Notes: generated by a model not told the origin, from the letters alone. 64,000 bases of DNA from CAYRGG01 sp964423745 (GCA_964423745.1 CAYRGG010000002.1:1-64000); one strand, 5' to 3'; numbered from the stretch's first letter, positions 51,646 through 60,677 are shown. A program made the numbers and translations.

Positions 51646-52773
51646 TTGCGCGATAAGCCGACTTAGAAAAGCGGTTCCTGCCTCCACCTGTTGCAGAGTA
51701 ATAAATTCATTGGGTTTGTGTGCTTGATCGATGGAGCCTGGACCACAGATCACTACCGGCAAGCCTGCTTCCTGAAATTGTCCGCCTTCTGTGGCGTAAG
51801 GCACCTTATGAGAAGCTTGCTCACCGGTTAAGGCGCATACTAATCGAGCAGCGTCATTGTCGGGTTCATCCCCTAGGGCAGGGGCATTGGCAATAATTTC
51901 TGTCACAATCCCTGCTTGGGGTGATATGACCTTCATGTCGGGTTCCATGTCTCGGCAATAGGTTAAAAAGCTTTGGATAATATCCTGGGGATCATCGCAG
52001 GGAAGACTACGGATATCCCACATAAACTCACAATGTCGAGAAATAATATTAACCGCCGTACCGCCATGAATGGTGCCCACATGAACAGTGGTAAAATCAG
52101 GTTCAAAGCCTTCGACAAAGGGTCCTTTTTGTTTTCTTCCCTGAGCCAGTTGTTCGAGGAAGTTCACTAACCGCGCTGCGGTCATGACGGCGCTGACGCC
52201 CCGGTGAGTTTGACTAGAGTGGGCCTCGTGGCCCGTGACGGTAGTTTTTAAGGCTGCGATGCCCTTGTGGGAAGTCACTACTTGCAGATTGGTGGGCTCA
52301 CCCACGATCACGCCTCGGGGACGTGGCACATGGGCCATAAGATCTTTAATCATCCGTGGCGCCCCCTGACATCCCACTTCTTCATCATAAGAAAAAGCGA
52401 AATGAATAGGTTTTTTTAGCTTTTTCATATCAGGCACCAAGCTCAGGGCAGCAGCGCAAAAACTTTTCATATCGCTGGTGCCCCTACCATAGAGCTTGCC
52501 GTCCCGCTCAACAACCGTGAAAGGATCTGTCTCCCAGGGTTGTCCGTCCACGGGCACCACATCGGTGTGACCCGATAACACGATGCCGTCGCCAACGGGA
52601 GGACCCACAGTGGCGTACAGATTCGCTTTGGTGCCGCTATCGTCGGGAATCAGGTGGGAGGCGATGCCGTAGCCATCAAGATAGTCACGGACAAAATCGA
52701 TAAGGGCCAGGTTGGAATTACGGGATACTGTCTCAAAAGCGACCAATTTGGCAATCAAGTCACGGGTGTTCAT
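51637..52773 (-). CDS. argE: Acetylornithine deacetylase
   Basis: 378 residues from ATG 52773 (a TTG at 52791 is in frame). Peptidase M20: 'DGIVLSGHTDVVPVDGQPW' (metal His and Asp), 'HFAFSYDEEVGCQGAPRMI' (catalytic and metal Glu), 'VVTSHKGIAALKTTVTGHEA', the lid domain, and 'CGPGSIDQAHKPNEFITLQQ' with the last His. ArgE releases acetate from N-acetylornithine in arginine synthesis. A GGAG lies upstream of the ATG. Confidence 0.94.
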   Translation of the reverse strand: MNTRDLIAKLVAFETVSRNSNLALIDFVRDYLDGYGIASHLIPDDSGTKANLYATVGPPVGDGIVLSGHTDVVPVDGQPWETDPFTVVERDGKLYGRGTSDMKSFCAAALSLVPDMKKLKKPIHFAFSYDEEVGCQGAPRMIKDLMAHVPRPRGVIVGEPTNLQVVTSHKGIAALKTTVTGHEAHSSQTHRGVSAVMTAARLVNFLEQLAQGRKQKGPFVEGFEPDFTTVHVGTIHGGTAVNIISRHCEFMWDIRSLPCDDPQDIIQSFLTYCRDMEPDMKVISPQAGIVTEIIANAPALGDEPDNDAARLVCALTGEQASHKVPYATEGGQFQEAGLPVVICGPGSIDQAHKPNEFITLQQVEAGTAFLSRLIAQLS

Positions 52774-52870
52774 AGTGTTTTTGTGCTCCAAATTATCTTA
52801 TAAGCCTAATGGTTCGCTATTTCCAGTCATGCCCTAACCAAGTGATTAAATATAAATGTATTTAGTGCAG

Positions 52871-52987
52871 GACTTACGCAGCTCGTTCCAGAAGACGCCG
52901 TAAACACGTCCCTGTGGGCTTGATGACGGCCATCCAGGCCATCAACACTTCTTGCACGAGCTACCCAAGTCCTTTTTTGCGTAAGTC
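52871..52987. mobile_element. MITE-like palindromic element, family B copy 2
   Basis: 117 bp with the same perfect 10-bp ends as copy 1 (gacttacgca at 52871-52880, tgcgtaagtc at 52978-52987) and about 88% identity by eye. The central stem is weaker (gacggcc against ggccatc). It lies upstream of argE and downstream of the adenylyltransferase gene and carries no reading frame. Confidence 0.87.
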
Positions 52988-53010
52988 ATGTAGTGTATTG
53001 ACTGTTTAGT

Positions 53011-53053
53011 GAACAAGAAAATCCCTTTGCTTAAAGAGTGGGTTTTCCTGTTT
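53011..53053 (-). terminator. Possible hairpin terminator of the adenylyltransferase gene
   Basis: On the minus strand AACAGGAAAACCC pairs with GGGATTTTCTTGTT around a 14-base loop, followed by a moderately T-rich end. It overlaps the stop codon. The stem has one bulge. Confidence 0.4.
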
Positions 53054-53966
53054 ACTTCCCTATCCCCACATGACTAAGGACGGTCATAGGGCCCTGTTGT
53101 TTTATAAGAGCCATTTCTGAAGTATTACGCACCAACAGAGCACCGGCAAATCCCAACGCATTGATGGAAATGGTTTTGAAATGTTCTTGTGAGCGAGGCA
53201 CTACCAGCATCCAATCCCGCGTCATAAGAAGATTATAGGGTCCGCTCTGGTTATGGTCAGGGGTTTGTGGCAGCAAATTTACCGCCTGCAACAGCTCATG
53301 ATAACGTTGCAAAAGGATTTTTGCGGCTTCTTTGGGGGTTTGGGAAAGTTTAGGATCAAGTCGAGTAAACCCATGACGAAAGGGCAGGTTAGGCAAATGG
53401 CTAAATGGTTCTACCTGATTGACAGAAGCAAACAGGGTTTCTATAGGGACCGGCGGTCCTAGGGGCGCTAGGGGTAGAGGAACCAGTTGCAGATGCTTGT
53501 GACGCTGACTGGCGCCGGCGGTTTTGCCACCGTTGTAAAAAGCAAAACCGTTCAATTCCGACATACAGACCCACAGGGCTTCAAAATCCTCTCTGTTTAA
53601 TAGCGATGTTTGTTCTTCAAAGTGTCGGGTGACGATAAGAATGTGATGGTCAACCACATTAAATTTATTGAGAAGACAGATGTGGGTGTCGGATATGTCG
53701 CTGACGAAGAGCGCCTCGTCATAGGGTGGTAGAAAGGGATCTGTTTGCTGGCCTGGATGGTGGGTATTTTGTTTTTGAGTTTGTTTAGTGGATTCCTTGC
53801 AGACCAAATTAGCAAGTATTCGAACGATAAAATTAACCTTTCCTTGCTGGACGAATTCGTAATCAGTGGGTATGGATTGCAAACTTCCAGAAGCTAAGGC
53901 GAGTGTGGTTTTTTCGTTTATCTTAGCTTTTAATGTATTGGCTTGGAATCGAAATTTTCCTTCCAT
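53052..53966 (-). CDS. ATP adenylyltransferase (Ap4A phosphorylase-like)
   Basis: 304 residues. HIT-superfamily GalT/Apa fold: 'DISDTHICLLNKFNVVDHHI', 'NGGKTAGASQRHKHLQLVPL' with the HxHxQ catalytic motif, and 'GPYNLLMTRDWMLVVPRSQE' near the end, as in Apa1/Apa2-type Ap4A phosphorylases. It would phosphorolyse diadenosine tetraphosphate to ADP and ATP. Start ATG 53966. Such proteins are frequent in cyanobacteria and some sulfur bacteria. Stands alone. Confidence 0.88.
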   Translation of the reverse strand: MEGKFRFQANTLKAKINEKTTLALASGSLQSIPTDYEFVQQGKVNFIVRILANLVCKESTKQTQKQNTHHPGQQTDPFLPPYDEALFVSDISDTHICLLNKFNVVDHHILIVTRHFEEQTSLLNREDFEALWVCMSELNGFAFYNGGKTAGASQRHKHLQLVPLPLAPLGPPVPIETLFASVNQVEPFSHLPNLPFRHGFTRLDPKLSQTPKEAAKILLQRYHELLQAVNLLPQTPDHNQSGPYNLLMTRDWMLVVPRSQEHFKTISINALGFAGALLVRNTSEMALIKQQGPMTVLSHVGIGK

Positions 53967-54102
53967 AATGTGTTCGAGCGTGGATTTTTGGGAATCGCTA
54001 ACTGATCTTCAATAGTTAATGTTGTGTGCATATATGCACAATAGCATAAGTAGAAGTCGTATCTAGATACCATAATTTCATCATAGGTTTGAATCAAAAG
54101 CT

Positions 54103-54522
54103 ATGCTAAAACATGCAAAAACAGATCAAGAAATCGACAAATGCTTCTTTGTTATGGCGGAGCTGCGGCCTCATTTAAAAAAGGATGATTTTATTGCGCT
54201 TGTTCGCCATATGGAAGGTGAGGGGTATCGGCTCGCTTATCTAGAAGAGGCGGAGGACGTTGTAGCCGTTGCTGGCTATAGAATTTTTACCAATCTATTT
54301 ATGGGTAAGAACTTATATGTCGATGACCTGGTTACCGCCGAGCGGTACAGGTCCCAAGGCTATGGGCAACAATGCATCGCTTGGTTGAATGAATTGGCGA
54401 AACAACAGGGTTGTCAGTTTTATCATTTAGACTCAGGCACCCATCGCCATAAGGCCCATAAGTTTTATTTTAGTCAAGGTTTTCATATTGCCAGTTATCA
54501 CTTTAGTGACAAACTTGAATGA
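54103..54522 (+). CDS. GNAT family N-acetyltransferase
   Basis: 139 residues. 'VAVAGYRIFTNLFMGKNLYV' and 'DDLVTAERYRSQGYGQQCIA' with the acetyl-CoA loop RSQGYG, then 'GCQFYHLDSGTHRHKAHKFY' and FSQGF complete the fold. The 'HLDSGTHRHKAHKFY' end is shared with a subgroup of small-molecule acetyltransferases. Substrate unknown. Confidence 0.88.
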   Translation: MLKHAKTDQEIDKCFFVMAELRPHLKKDDFIALVRHMEGEGYRLAYLEEAEDVVAVAGYRIFTNLFMGKNLYVDDLVTAERYRSQGYGQQCIAWLNELAKQQGCQFYHLDSGTHRHKAHKFYFSQGFHIASYHFSDKLE

Positions 54523-54596
54523 GTATAGGGAAAAGCTTGCCTTCGTCATTTATTATGATGGCTCTCTATCTAAACGCGAATGGGGGGTACTGATCT

Positions 54597-55379
54597 ATGG
54601 GCGAGTTTACTAAACTGGAGATTGTCGATAGTGTGGGTCGCATCTTACTTAATCGACCCGAATCCTTTAATGCCTTAGATCTCCCTACAGCCCGCGAACT
54701 GGCAGCGCTTTTAATGCAGCTTCGTGGAGATGCCAATGTTCACGGTATTCTTATCACTGGTGCGGAAGAAGCCTTTTCTGCGGGCGGCGACATCAGACGC
54801 GCCGTTAGTCATCCCAACGGTCCCGCGGCGGTATTCCACGAATTGGCCACCGTGGTCCATGTGTGCATCGCAGAAATCCGCGGCATACCAAAACCTATCA
54901 TAGCTGCCATCAACGGCGTAGCCGCAGGCGGTGGTTTCTCGCTAGCCTTGGCCTGTGACTTTCGTGTGATGGCGGAATCCGCCCGGCTTAAACAAGGCTT
55001 CACCAGCAATGCCCTGTGTATAGATGCGGGCGGGACATTCACCCTACCCCGTCTAGTGGGCTTCGCTCGAGCCTTAGAGATTGCTACATTTGACGAAGTT
55101 ATCTCGGCCCACAAGGCCCTCGATTGGGGTCTTGTCAACCAAGTGGTTGCAGACGCCGACGTGTTGGATGCGGCCGATGCCATGATGAAGAAAATTTGCA
55201 ATAAATCTCTGCACACTTTTGCCTGGTCTAAACAACTGCTCAACAATGCCTTTGAGACCTCGCTTGAAACACAACTGGATCGCGAGCGTGCCGGTTTAGT
55301 GAGCTGTGCTTCCCATGCGGATGGGCTAGAGGGTATGCATGCCTTTTTAGAGAAGCGTAAACCAAAGTACAATAAGTAA
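54597..55379 (+). CDS. Enoyl-CoA hydratase/isomerase family protein
   Basis: 260 residues of crotonase fold. Oxyanion-hole segments 'GAEEAFSAGGDIRRA' and 'INGVAAGGGFSLALACDFRV' are present; 'CIDAGGTFTLPRLVGFARAL' follows, where the usual catalytic Glu of hydratases is not obvious, so isomerase or another crotonase reaction is possible. Start ATG 54597 with GGGGGG-rich leader. No other beta-oxidation gene is adjacent. Confidence 0.85.
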   Translation: MGEFTKLEIVDSVGRILLNRPESFNALDLPTARELAALLMQLRGDANVHGILITGAEEAFSAGGDIRRAVSHPNGPAAVFHELATVVHVCIAEIRGIPKPIIAAINGVAAGGGFSLALACDFRVMAESARLKQGFTSNALCIDAGGTFTLPRLVGFARALEIATFDEVISAHKALDWGLVNQVVADADVLDAADAMMKKICNKSLHTFAWSKQLLNNAFETSLETQLDRERAGLVSCASHADGLEGMHAFLEKRKPKYNK

Positions 55380-55445
55380 GTTGTCCTGAAAATTTAACAC
55401 TTACCTTACATGTGGATAGTTGTTTGAGTGATCAAAAAGAATGCC

Positions 55446-55916
55446 ATGTCATCGATAAAACAATTAGAGCAAAGCCTCTATGAACGCGATTTTGTCGCTT
55501 GGTTAGAGCAGCAGGCGACTTTAGCCCGTGCTAGCCAGGTGTCAAGGCTTGACCTTGTCAATATTGCCGAGGAGCTAGAAGGTATGGGGCGTAGTGAGCG
55601 GCGTGCCTTAGAGAGCCAATTGATTCGTTTGTTAATGCATCTGTTGAAGTGGCAATATCAAGGGTCGCATCGTACTGGCAGTTGGCACTTGTCGATTCGT
55701 GATGCCCGCCGACAGATTGAACGAATACTTAAAGATAGCCCTAGTCTTCAATCCTATACGGCTGAAATCTTTGCTCACTGTTATGACGCGGCAAGGGGTG
55801 ATGCGACAGCTGAAACAAATATGCCTGTTGAGGTCTTTCCTGTCCGTTGTCCCTACACCCTTAAGCAGGTGCGGGATGCTGAATTTTTACCAAACACCAC
55901 CTCCTCAGAACCCTAG
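55446..55916 (+). CDS. DUF29 family protein
   Basis: 156 residues from ATG 55446 (GTG at 55428 also in frame). 'LYERDFVAWLEQQATLARAS', 'LDLVNIAEELEGMGRSERRA', 'LESQLIRLLMHLLKWQYQ' and 'SWHLSIRDARRQIERILKDS' match DUF29, an all-helical family of unknown function that is abundant in cyanobacteria and large sulfur bacteria. No recognised partner adjacent. Confidence 0.9.
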   Translation: MSSIKQLEQSLYERDFVAWLEQQATLARASQVSRLDLVNIAEELEGMGRSERRALESQLIRLLMHLLKWQYQGSHRTGSWHLSIRDARRQIERILKDSPSLQSYTAEIFAHCYDAARGDATAETNMPVEVFPVRCPYTLKQVRDAEFLPNTTSSEP

Positions 55917-56056
55917 CTAAAAACAAACAACGTTAGACTTCCGGTGCGCTCAAGGCAAAATTGGTTTGTGAGGACTAATTTGTCGCCGCTTTTCCCACGC
56001 TCATCGTATAAAATTTTAGGAGGCTCTAGGATTAACTCGTATAGGGGGATGTTGTC

Positions 56057-56410
56057 ATGACAAATATTCAACACGATAGTCATTTTTCGCCCGGTTCAGT
56101 TTTAGAATGGACCCCGGAGATTCGGGAAAGCGAGAATTTTTCCAACTACACGGCGCTAATCGGCAAAGGACCTTTTTCTGATTATGAAATTACCTATATT
56201 TCCCCAAAACCGCCTGTTTATGGGGATGAGCGGTTTCGCGATGGAATGCGGGTTCCTGAAAAACAGCTGGACGACGATGCGCGTCTCAACGAGGCGCGAC
56301 AAATCGGCGATACCCAGCGGGTTAAGATTCATGCCATCGATTCTCAGGGTCATCACGTATCGGCGGAATTCCCTGCGTATTTCTTTCAGGTGGCTACCCG
56401 GTTAGCTTGA
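56057..56410 (+). CDS. Unknown protein, 117 residues
   Basis: 117 residues, acidic, no signal peptide or membrane segment. It opens 'MTNIQHDSHFSPGSVLEWTP', and the second half ('RLNEARQIGDTQRVKIHAID' then 'SQGHHVSAEFPAYFFQVATR') looks like a small beta domain. An AGGGGGA ribosome-binding site lies nine bases before the ATG, supporting translation. Its 3' end overlaps the end of the convergent exonuclease gene by 25 bases. Not recognised. Confidence 0.65.
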   Translation: MTNIQHDSHFSPGSVLEWTPEIRESENFSNYTALIGKGPFSDYEITYISPKPPVYGDERFRDGMRVPEKQLDDDARLNEARQIGDTQRVKIHAIDSQGHHVSAEFPAYFFQVATRLA

Positions 56411-57960
56411 TCATCGGGCGACTGTTTTTTTCGATCAGTCCCACACTGGCCTGGCAAGCGAAGGTTGACTGATATACCAGATGCCCGAAGCCTATGAATT
56501 TCGCTGAGTAGAGTACGCGCCAAATCATAGGCTTCAACACCCAGGCCGGTCCAATTTTGTGTCTTTGTGGGGATTGCGATGTAGTCACGCAAGCGAAGTG
56601 TATGGGTTACATGGTTTTCTCGCCAATGCACTTCGGCCACCAGTAAACGGGTCAGCCAGCGGGCGCGTCGATAGTGTTGGGCCGCATTTAATAAGATATG
56701 CTGGCAGCGTTCACAGATTTTAGTCGGTGTGACGGTGGTATCCAGGTCTTGATCGGCAGCATCTTCATGCCCGTTGTTATAATTAGAACACTTGAGTAGG
56801 CGCAAACCCTGCGCCAACAAATCCCGCGGAGACTGCAGACTCTTTAAAGCAAGTTTTTGGCGAAAATCGTTTAGTCCCTGTTTAAGGTCGCTGGTTGTCA
56901 ATCTATCCGAAAACAATCCGCCGTCATCCCTGTGGTCTAGCAGTAAATGGAACAGATTGTTTAAGCTTTGCGGTATCCAACGATTCGCAAAAGGGCCTAT
57001 AGAAAACTCTGGGCTCGTGTGGGTGGCTATCTGCTCCAAGGAGTAGTCGCAAAAAGCCAATTGGCGTCCCGCTGTTTTCAAACAGCGGTTGTAAGGCGGA
57101 TCATAGTGTTGAATATCTCTACATTCCAGTAATGCCGCATGGACAGCCGTTGCGCACATACGCGTATCTACCTGGGCCACTTGGGTTAACAGTTCCCGTT
57201 GCCGGGTAGCAAGTCCACGGCGTTTTTGAAAATAACTATTGACCCGGGTTTTTAGAGAGCTGGCTTTGCCTACATAAAGCACCCGTCCTCTGCCATCTCG
57301 GAAATAGTAAACCCCCGGTTGCGGAGGAAGCGCCAAACGTACACTGCGGGGCAACGAAAATACCCAGCGACGGTCCCTGGGGCGGGGAATAGGTTCCTGC
57401 AACAACACATCAAGATCAGCAAAACTGATTATTCCCTGCGCTTCCAAGTGTTCCACCAAGCCGTCATAAATGGCCTCAGTCGCGGCCACATGGTGGTAAG
57501 CACGGTTGCGTTTCTCGAGATGAGCACCAAAGTAGCCTGCAAGACTTGCGATACCAAAGCTCGGCAGTCGTGATAAAACACGTTGGGCAATAGCATAAGT
57601 GCAATAAATAGCTGGACACTCGTTCCCTAAAAGCGCCCTCAAAAAGGGCCGTTCAAAACGGGCGTAATGAATAATTAATGTCACGGGTTTAAAGGCATGG
57701 AGGGTTGTCAGAAGCTGTTTGCGCACTTGTTGTTGAGAAAGTCCTTGAGCTACTTTAGATTCATTTAGTCCGGTGAGCTGGCGTACTCGGGTAGGAATGG
57801 TGGCACCATTTGGAAGTTGCACCGTAGCACTGAATTTCGCTGAGGGGCGACCTGTAGAGCGGCTTTGCCAACCTAACTCCAGTAGATTGCCCCCATTGGC
57901 ATAGGGGCCGGTGGTTTGACAGTCGATAAAAAGAAGCGGGGCGGTGCGAAGTTCATTCAT
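56386..57960 (-). CDS. DnaQ-like exonuclease / GIY-YIG (Cho-UvrC type) fusion
   Basis: 524 residues from ATG 57960 (GTG 57987 possible). N-terminal DnaQ-like fold (about 1-180) with altered motifs: ExoI D13-x-Q15 instead of DxE, ExoII 'IIHYARFERPFL' and ExoIII 'YHHVAATEAIYD'. The GIY-YIG nuclease domain (about 212-290) is intact: GVY at 216-218, YVG at 229-231, 'KASSLKTRVNSYF'. The rest is a UvrC/Cho-like tail with a CERCQ segment. Fusions of this kind are known in proteobacteria and resemble Cho, which makes the 3' incision in excision repair. The exonuclease part is probably weak or inactive. Confidence 0.85.
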   Translation of the reverse strand: MNELRTAPLLFIDCQTTGPYANGGNLLELGWQSRSTGRPSAKFSATVQLPNGATIPTRVRQLTGLNESKVAQGLSQQQVRKQLLTTLHAFKPVTLIIHYARFERPFLRALLGNECPAIYCTYAIAQRVLSRLPSFGIASLAGYFGAHLEKRNRAYHHVAATEAIYDGLVEHLEAQGIISFADLDVLLQEPIPRPRDRRWVFSLPRSVRLALPPQPGVYYFRDGRGRVLYVGKASSLKTRVNSYFQKRRGLATRQRELLTQVAQVDTRMCATAVHAALLECRDIQHYDPPYNRCLKTAGRQLAFCDYSLEQIATHTSPEFSIGPFANRWIPQSLNNLFHLLLDHRDDGGLFSDRLTTSDLKQGLNDFRQKLALKSLQSPRDLLAQGLRLLKCSNYNNGHEDAADQDLDTTVTPTKICERCQHILLNAAQHYRRARWLTRLLVAEVHWRENHVTHTLRLRDYIAIPTKTQNWTGLGVEAYDLARTLLSEIHRLRASGISVNLRLPGQCGTDRKKQSPDDQANRVAT

Positions 57961-58028
57961 CCCGTTGCCAGTCCACAAGGTGTCCACTTGAGCTCAGAAC
58001 CCACTTGTGAGTCCATCTTTTGAGACTT

Positions 58029-58625
58029 TTACACGTCTTTAAAGAGTTCCGCCAGCTTAATACTCACATCAGGAAACGCTGCTGGAGAAATATCTCCCTT
58101 GCGTTGTAGTTTTAGGGTCTGGTAGCGATCTTCTTGAGGCGTTAAATAGACTTCTACGCAGTGTTCTAGAAGATTGACTAGCCAAACTTCTGGGATACTA
58201 GAGCGAGCATACAAAGGAATTTTAACTTCCCGGTCATAGCGAACGGTACTGTCGGCCACTTCAATGGCTAGCAATACCTCTTCAGGCAGAGGATGGGTTT
58301 TTCGATAGAAATCGTCACGCCAGCGCAGTAAGACGATATCGGGCTGGGGCTCTGAATTGGCGGAAAGCCTAATAGGGTTTTGCAAAGCGACGATAGCTTT
58401 ACCTTGCAACAAAAGTAGAGAAAAGCAGCGATTGATATAGTTCACTGTGCCACTATGACTGCTACCTATCGGCGCCATCTCGATAATGTCCCCTTCGATT
58501 AATTCTACCGGTGTGTTTTCATTAAACAAACCAACCTCACCCATTTTGTAGTATTCGGCTACCGTCCAGCGATGGCGGTGGCGAGCATACTGTTCAGGGG
58601 TTCGCGTAAACTCAACGGTGCTCAC
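58029..58625 (-). CDS. Uma2 family (DUF820) restriction-endonuclease-fold protein
   Basis: 198 residues. 'RHRWTVAEYYKMGEVGLFNE', 'VELIEGDIIEMAPIGSSHSG', 'EPQPDIVLLRWRDDFYRKTH' and 'EVLLAIEVADSTVRYDREVK' with PLYARSSIPEVWLVNL are the Uma2 signature; the D and ExA residues form the PD-(D/E)XK centre. Extremely multicopy in cyanobacteria, function unknown. Start ATG 58625. No partner gene. Confidence 0.92.
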   Translation of the reverse strand: MSTVEFTRTPEQYARHRHRWTVAEYYKMGEVGLFNENTPVELIEGDIIEMAPIGSSHSGTVNYINRCFSLLLLQGKAIVALQNPIRLSANSEPQPDIVLLRWRDDFYRKTHPLPEEVLLAIEVADSTVRYDREVKIPLYARSSIPEVWLVNLLEHCVEVYLTPQEDRYQTLKLQRKGDISPAAFPDVSIKLAELFKDV

Positions 58626-58821
58626 GGCATTTCCTCCAAGGGTTTTAGCAGCTCATGTTAAGCATAACCCCATAGCTGGCTTTATGGCAGAGTGATTAGT
58701 AGGCAAAAATAATCAGTTTTTCACTCAACAGTAAATCGATCATCGTAAAATGTCGCTATCAAGGTGCTCAAATTGATACAATTTCATTGTCCTACTATTG
58801 CCCAATAGGAAAACCAACCTA

Positions 58822-59790
58822 GTGCATACTCATTCTCTCGGCGCCTGGCAGCATGATCATACCTTTGGTCAAGAAGTTGCCAAACCCGGCGAACGCCGCA
58901 CCCTCATCGTCATCGCCATCACCGCAGTCACTATGGTCATTGAGTTGATTGCAGGGGTAGCATTTGGCTCTATGGCCTTGTTGGCGGATGGCTTGCACAT
59001 GGGTTCCCATACCTTGGCGTTGGGTATTACAGTCATTGCCTACGTGTATGCCAGGCGGCATGCCAGGGACGCCCGTTTTAGTTTTGGAACCGGCAAGGTG
59101 AATGCGTTAGGCGGATTTACCGGCGCTGTTTTGTTAGCGCTGTTTGCACTTTTGATGGCCTGGGAGAGCCTCGTTCGCTTTTACCATCCTGTGGCCATTA
59201 GTTTTGATCAAGCCATTGGGGTTGCTGTTTTTGGATTGATAGTGAACGCGGTTAGCGCAGTGATTCTTAGCCACCAGGGAGATTCAGGAAGTACTCTGCA
59301 CCACCATGACCACCACCACCATCATCACCATCCTCATTCCCATGCCCATGCCCATACCCATGACGCGGATCACAATTTGCGCTCAGCCTATTTGCACGTT
59401 ATCGCCGATGCCCTAACATCCTTGTTGGCCATATTTGCCTTGCTAGCAGGAAAATTTTTTGGTTTTACTTGGATGGACCCCCTGATGGGTATTGTGGGTG
59501 CCTTGCTGGTTGCTCGCTGGGCATGGGGATTAATGCGTGATACCAGTGGTGTATTGCTCGACGTGCAAGGGCCTTTAACATTACGAGAAAAAGTTGCCAG
59601 CGCCATCGAGAAAGAGACTGATAACCGCGTCGCTGATCTTCATGTGTGGTCCATTGGCCCTGGGATTTATGCAGCCAGTTTGGCGGTGGTGACTGATGAG
59701 CCTATGCCGCCAGAGCACTACAAGAATCTAATTCCTAAGCATTTAGGATTGGTGCACACCACTGTGGAAGTGCATTATTGTGGGCATTGA
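58822..59790 (+). CDS. Cation diffusion facilitator (DmeF/ZitB-like metal exporter)
   Basis: 322 residues from GTG 58822, chosen since it gives the family start (HTHSLGAWQHDHTFGQ) and has AGGA 11 bases before; TTG 58798 is in frame. Six membrane segments, the metal site 'LLADGLHMGSHTLALGI' (HxxxH of DmeF type) and 'YLHVIADALTSLLAI' (HxxxD), and a very His-rich cytosolic loop (about 160-182) before the fifth segment. The C-terminal domain ('VADLHVWSIGPGIYAASLAV') is the usual metal-sensing end. Exports Co2+, Ni2+ or Zn2+. Confidence 0.93.
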   Translation: MHTHSLGAWQHDHTFGQEVAKPGERRTLIVIAITAVTMVIELIAGVAFGSMALLADGLHMGSHTLALGITVIAYVYARRHARDARFSFGTGKVNALGGFTGAVLLALFALLMAWESLVRFYHPVAISFDQAIGVAVFGLIVNAVSAVILSHQGDSGSTLHHHDHHHHHHHPHSHAHAHTHDADHNLRSAYLHVIADALTSLLAIFALLAGKFFGFTWMDPLMGIVGALLVARWAWGLMRDTSGVLLDVQGPLTLREKVASAIEKETDNRVADLHVWSIGPGIYAASLAVVTDEPMPPEHYKNLIPKHLGLVHTTVEVHYCGH

Positions 59791-59794
59791 GAGT

Positions 59795-59822
59795 GTTTAT
59801 TCTAGTTATTTTTAGAATAACC
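59795..59822 (+). terminator. Hairpin after the CDF transporter gene
   Basis: ttattcta and tagaataa pair around an 8-base AT-rich loop, with partial extension by gtg and cac. There is no long T run after the stem, so it may be a bidirectional or weak terminator. Confidence 0.35.
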
Positions 59823-59862
59823 ACTGTAGGGATAATTTTGGTTATGTGATTAGCAGACTACT

Positions 59863-60438
59863 ATGAGTAAATCCATTGCTGTTATTGCTAGTATATTAAC
59901 CATAATCGGTGTGCTGGTCAGCGTATACCAACTTGGACAGTCAAATGCTGCTGAAGCAGCAAATGAGAATATAAAAATTAGTGTAGAAAACTCCATAAGT
60001 AATGTTGTCTCTGATCTTCCCCAAGAAAAAAAGGAGATGGCAGAGGAATTACTTAATCCGCTATTGGAACTAGTGATTGCCACCTTAAATCAGAAAGCGA
60101 GCGATAGTGAGAAAAATAAAATTGAAAAGGTGACTGACAAAATAAGGGGAAATCTATCAACTATATCTTTAGTTTCTTATAAAGCGAGTCAATCCCCTTT
60201 CGTTCCACCCATCAATAAGGTTCAATTCTTGTGCGGAGATAGATTTTTATTAACGTACATGGGGCAGTATGGAGCGATAAATAGTCTCCGATCTCAAATT
60301 AAAGTAAATGGGTCGCCGGTTCCGATAGATCCTGGAGATATTAAAGATTTTGATTCGGACCAGGGAAGATTAGTAGTGACTTATCTGGAGTACAGAAAAG
60401 ATATGAAAGGACCTGTATTGAAATATGAGTGTGAATAA
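59863..60438 (+). CDS. Membrane-anchored unknown protein
   Basis: 191 residues. One N-terminal hydrophobic segment ('IAVIASILTIIGVLVSVYQL'), then a Lys/Glu/Asn-rich helical region (about 28-110) and a C-terminal beta-like part ('VQFLCGDRFLLTYMGQYGAI', two cysteines at about 140 and 190). Codon and base use are more AT-rich than in the neighbours, suggesting acquisition. Not recognised. The anchor and coiled region suggest a periplasmic or cytoplasm-facing sensor or accessory protein, but nothing specific can be claimed. Confidence 0.65.
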   Translation: MSKSIAVIASILTIIGVLVSVYQLGQSNAAEAANENIKISVENSISNVVSDLPQEKKEMAEELLNPLLELVIATLNQKASDSEKNKIEKVTDKIRGNLSTISLVSYKASQSPFVPPINKVQFLCGDRFLLTYMGQYGAINSLRSQIKVNGSPVPIDPGDIKDFDSDQGRLVVTYLEYRKDMKGPVLKYECE

Positions 60439-60461
60439 GAGAAATTTTGTAACTCACTTTT

Positions 60462-60677
60462 CTATGCAAACCAAGCAACGTATTGAAGAGCTTGATGAAT
60501 GTCTTCAGGTTCCAGGTAAGGATAGGCTTCTATAATTTCTTCAGACGTCATGCTGTCAGCAACTAAGTTTATAATGAGGGATACCGTTATCCGCATGCCT
60601 CGAATGCAGGCTTGTCCCCCCATTATATTAGGATCAAATGCTCGAAGCCTTGAAATGGCTTCCGCAAATGCCCCGGC
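60462..60677 (-). pseudogene. DUF433 antitoxin-like remnant
   Basis: The minus strand from 60677 to a TAG at 60462 encodes 'FDPNIMGGQACIRGMRITVS', then 'MTSEEIIEAYPYLEPEDIHQ', the complete DUF433 core (VapB45-like antitoxins). There is no ATG before the core: the first in-frame one (60623) falls inside the conserved IMGG segment, and a TAG closes the frame upstream. So the N-terminus has been lost or altered. The usual partner toxin (DUF5615, PIN-like) is not found on either side. Confidence 0.65.

Noticed and set aside
54809..55372. 187-residue minus-strand frame
   Set aside because: Shadow of the enoyl-CoA hydratase gene; no recognisable motif.
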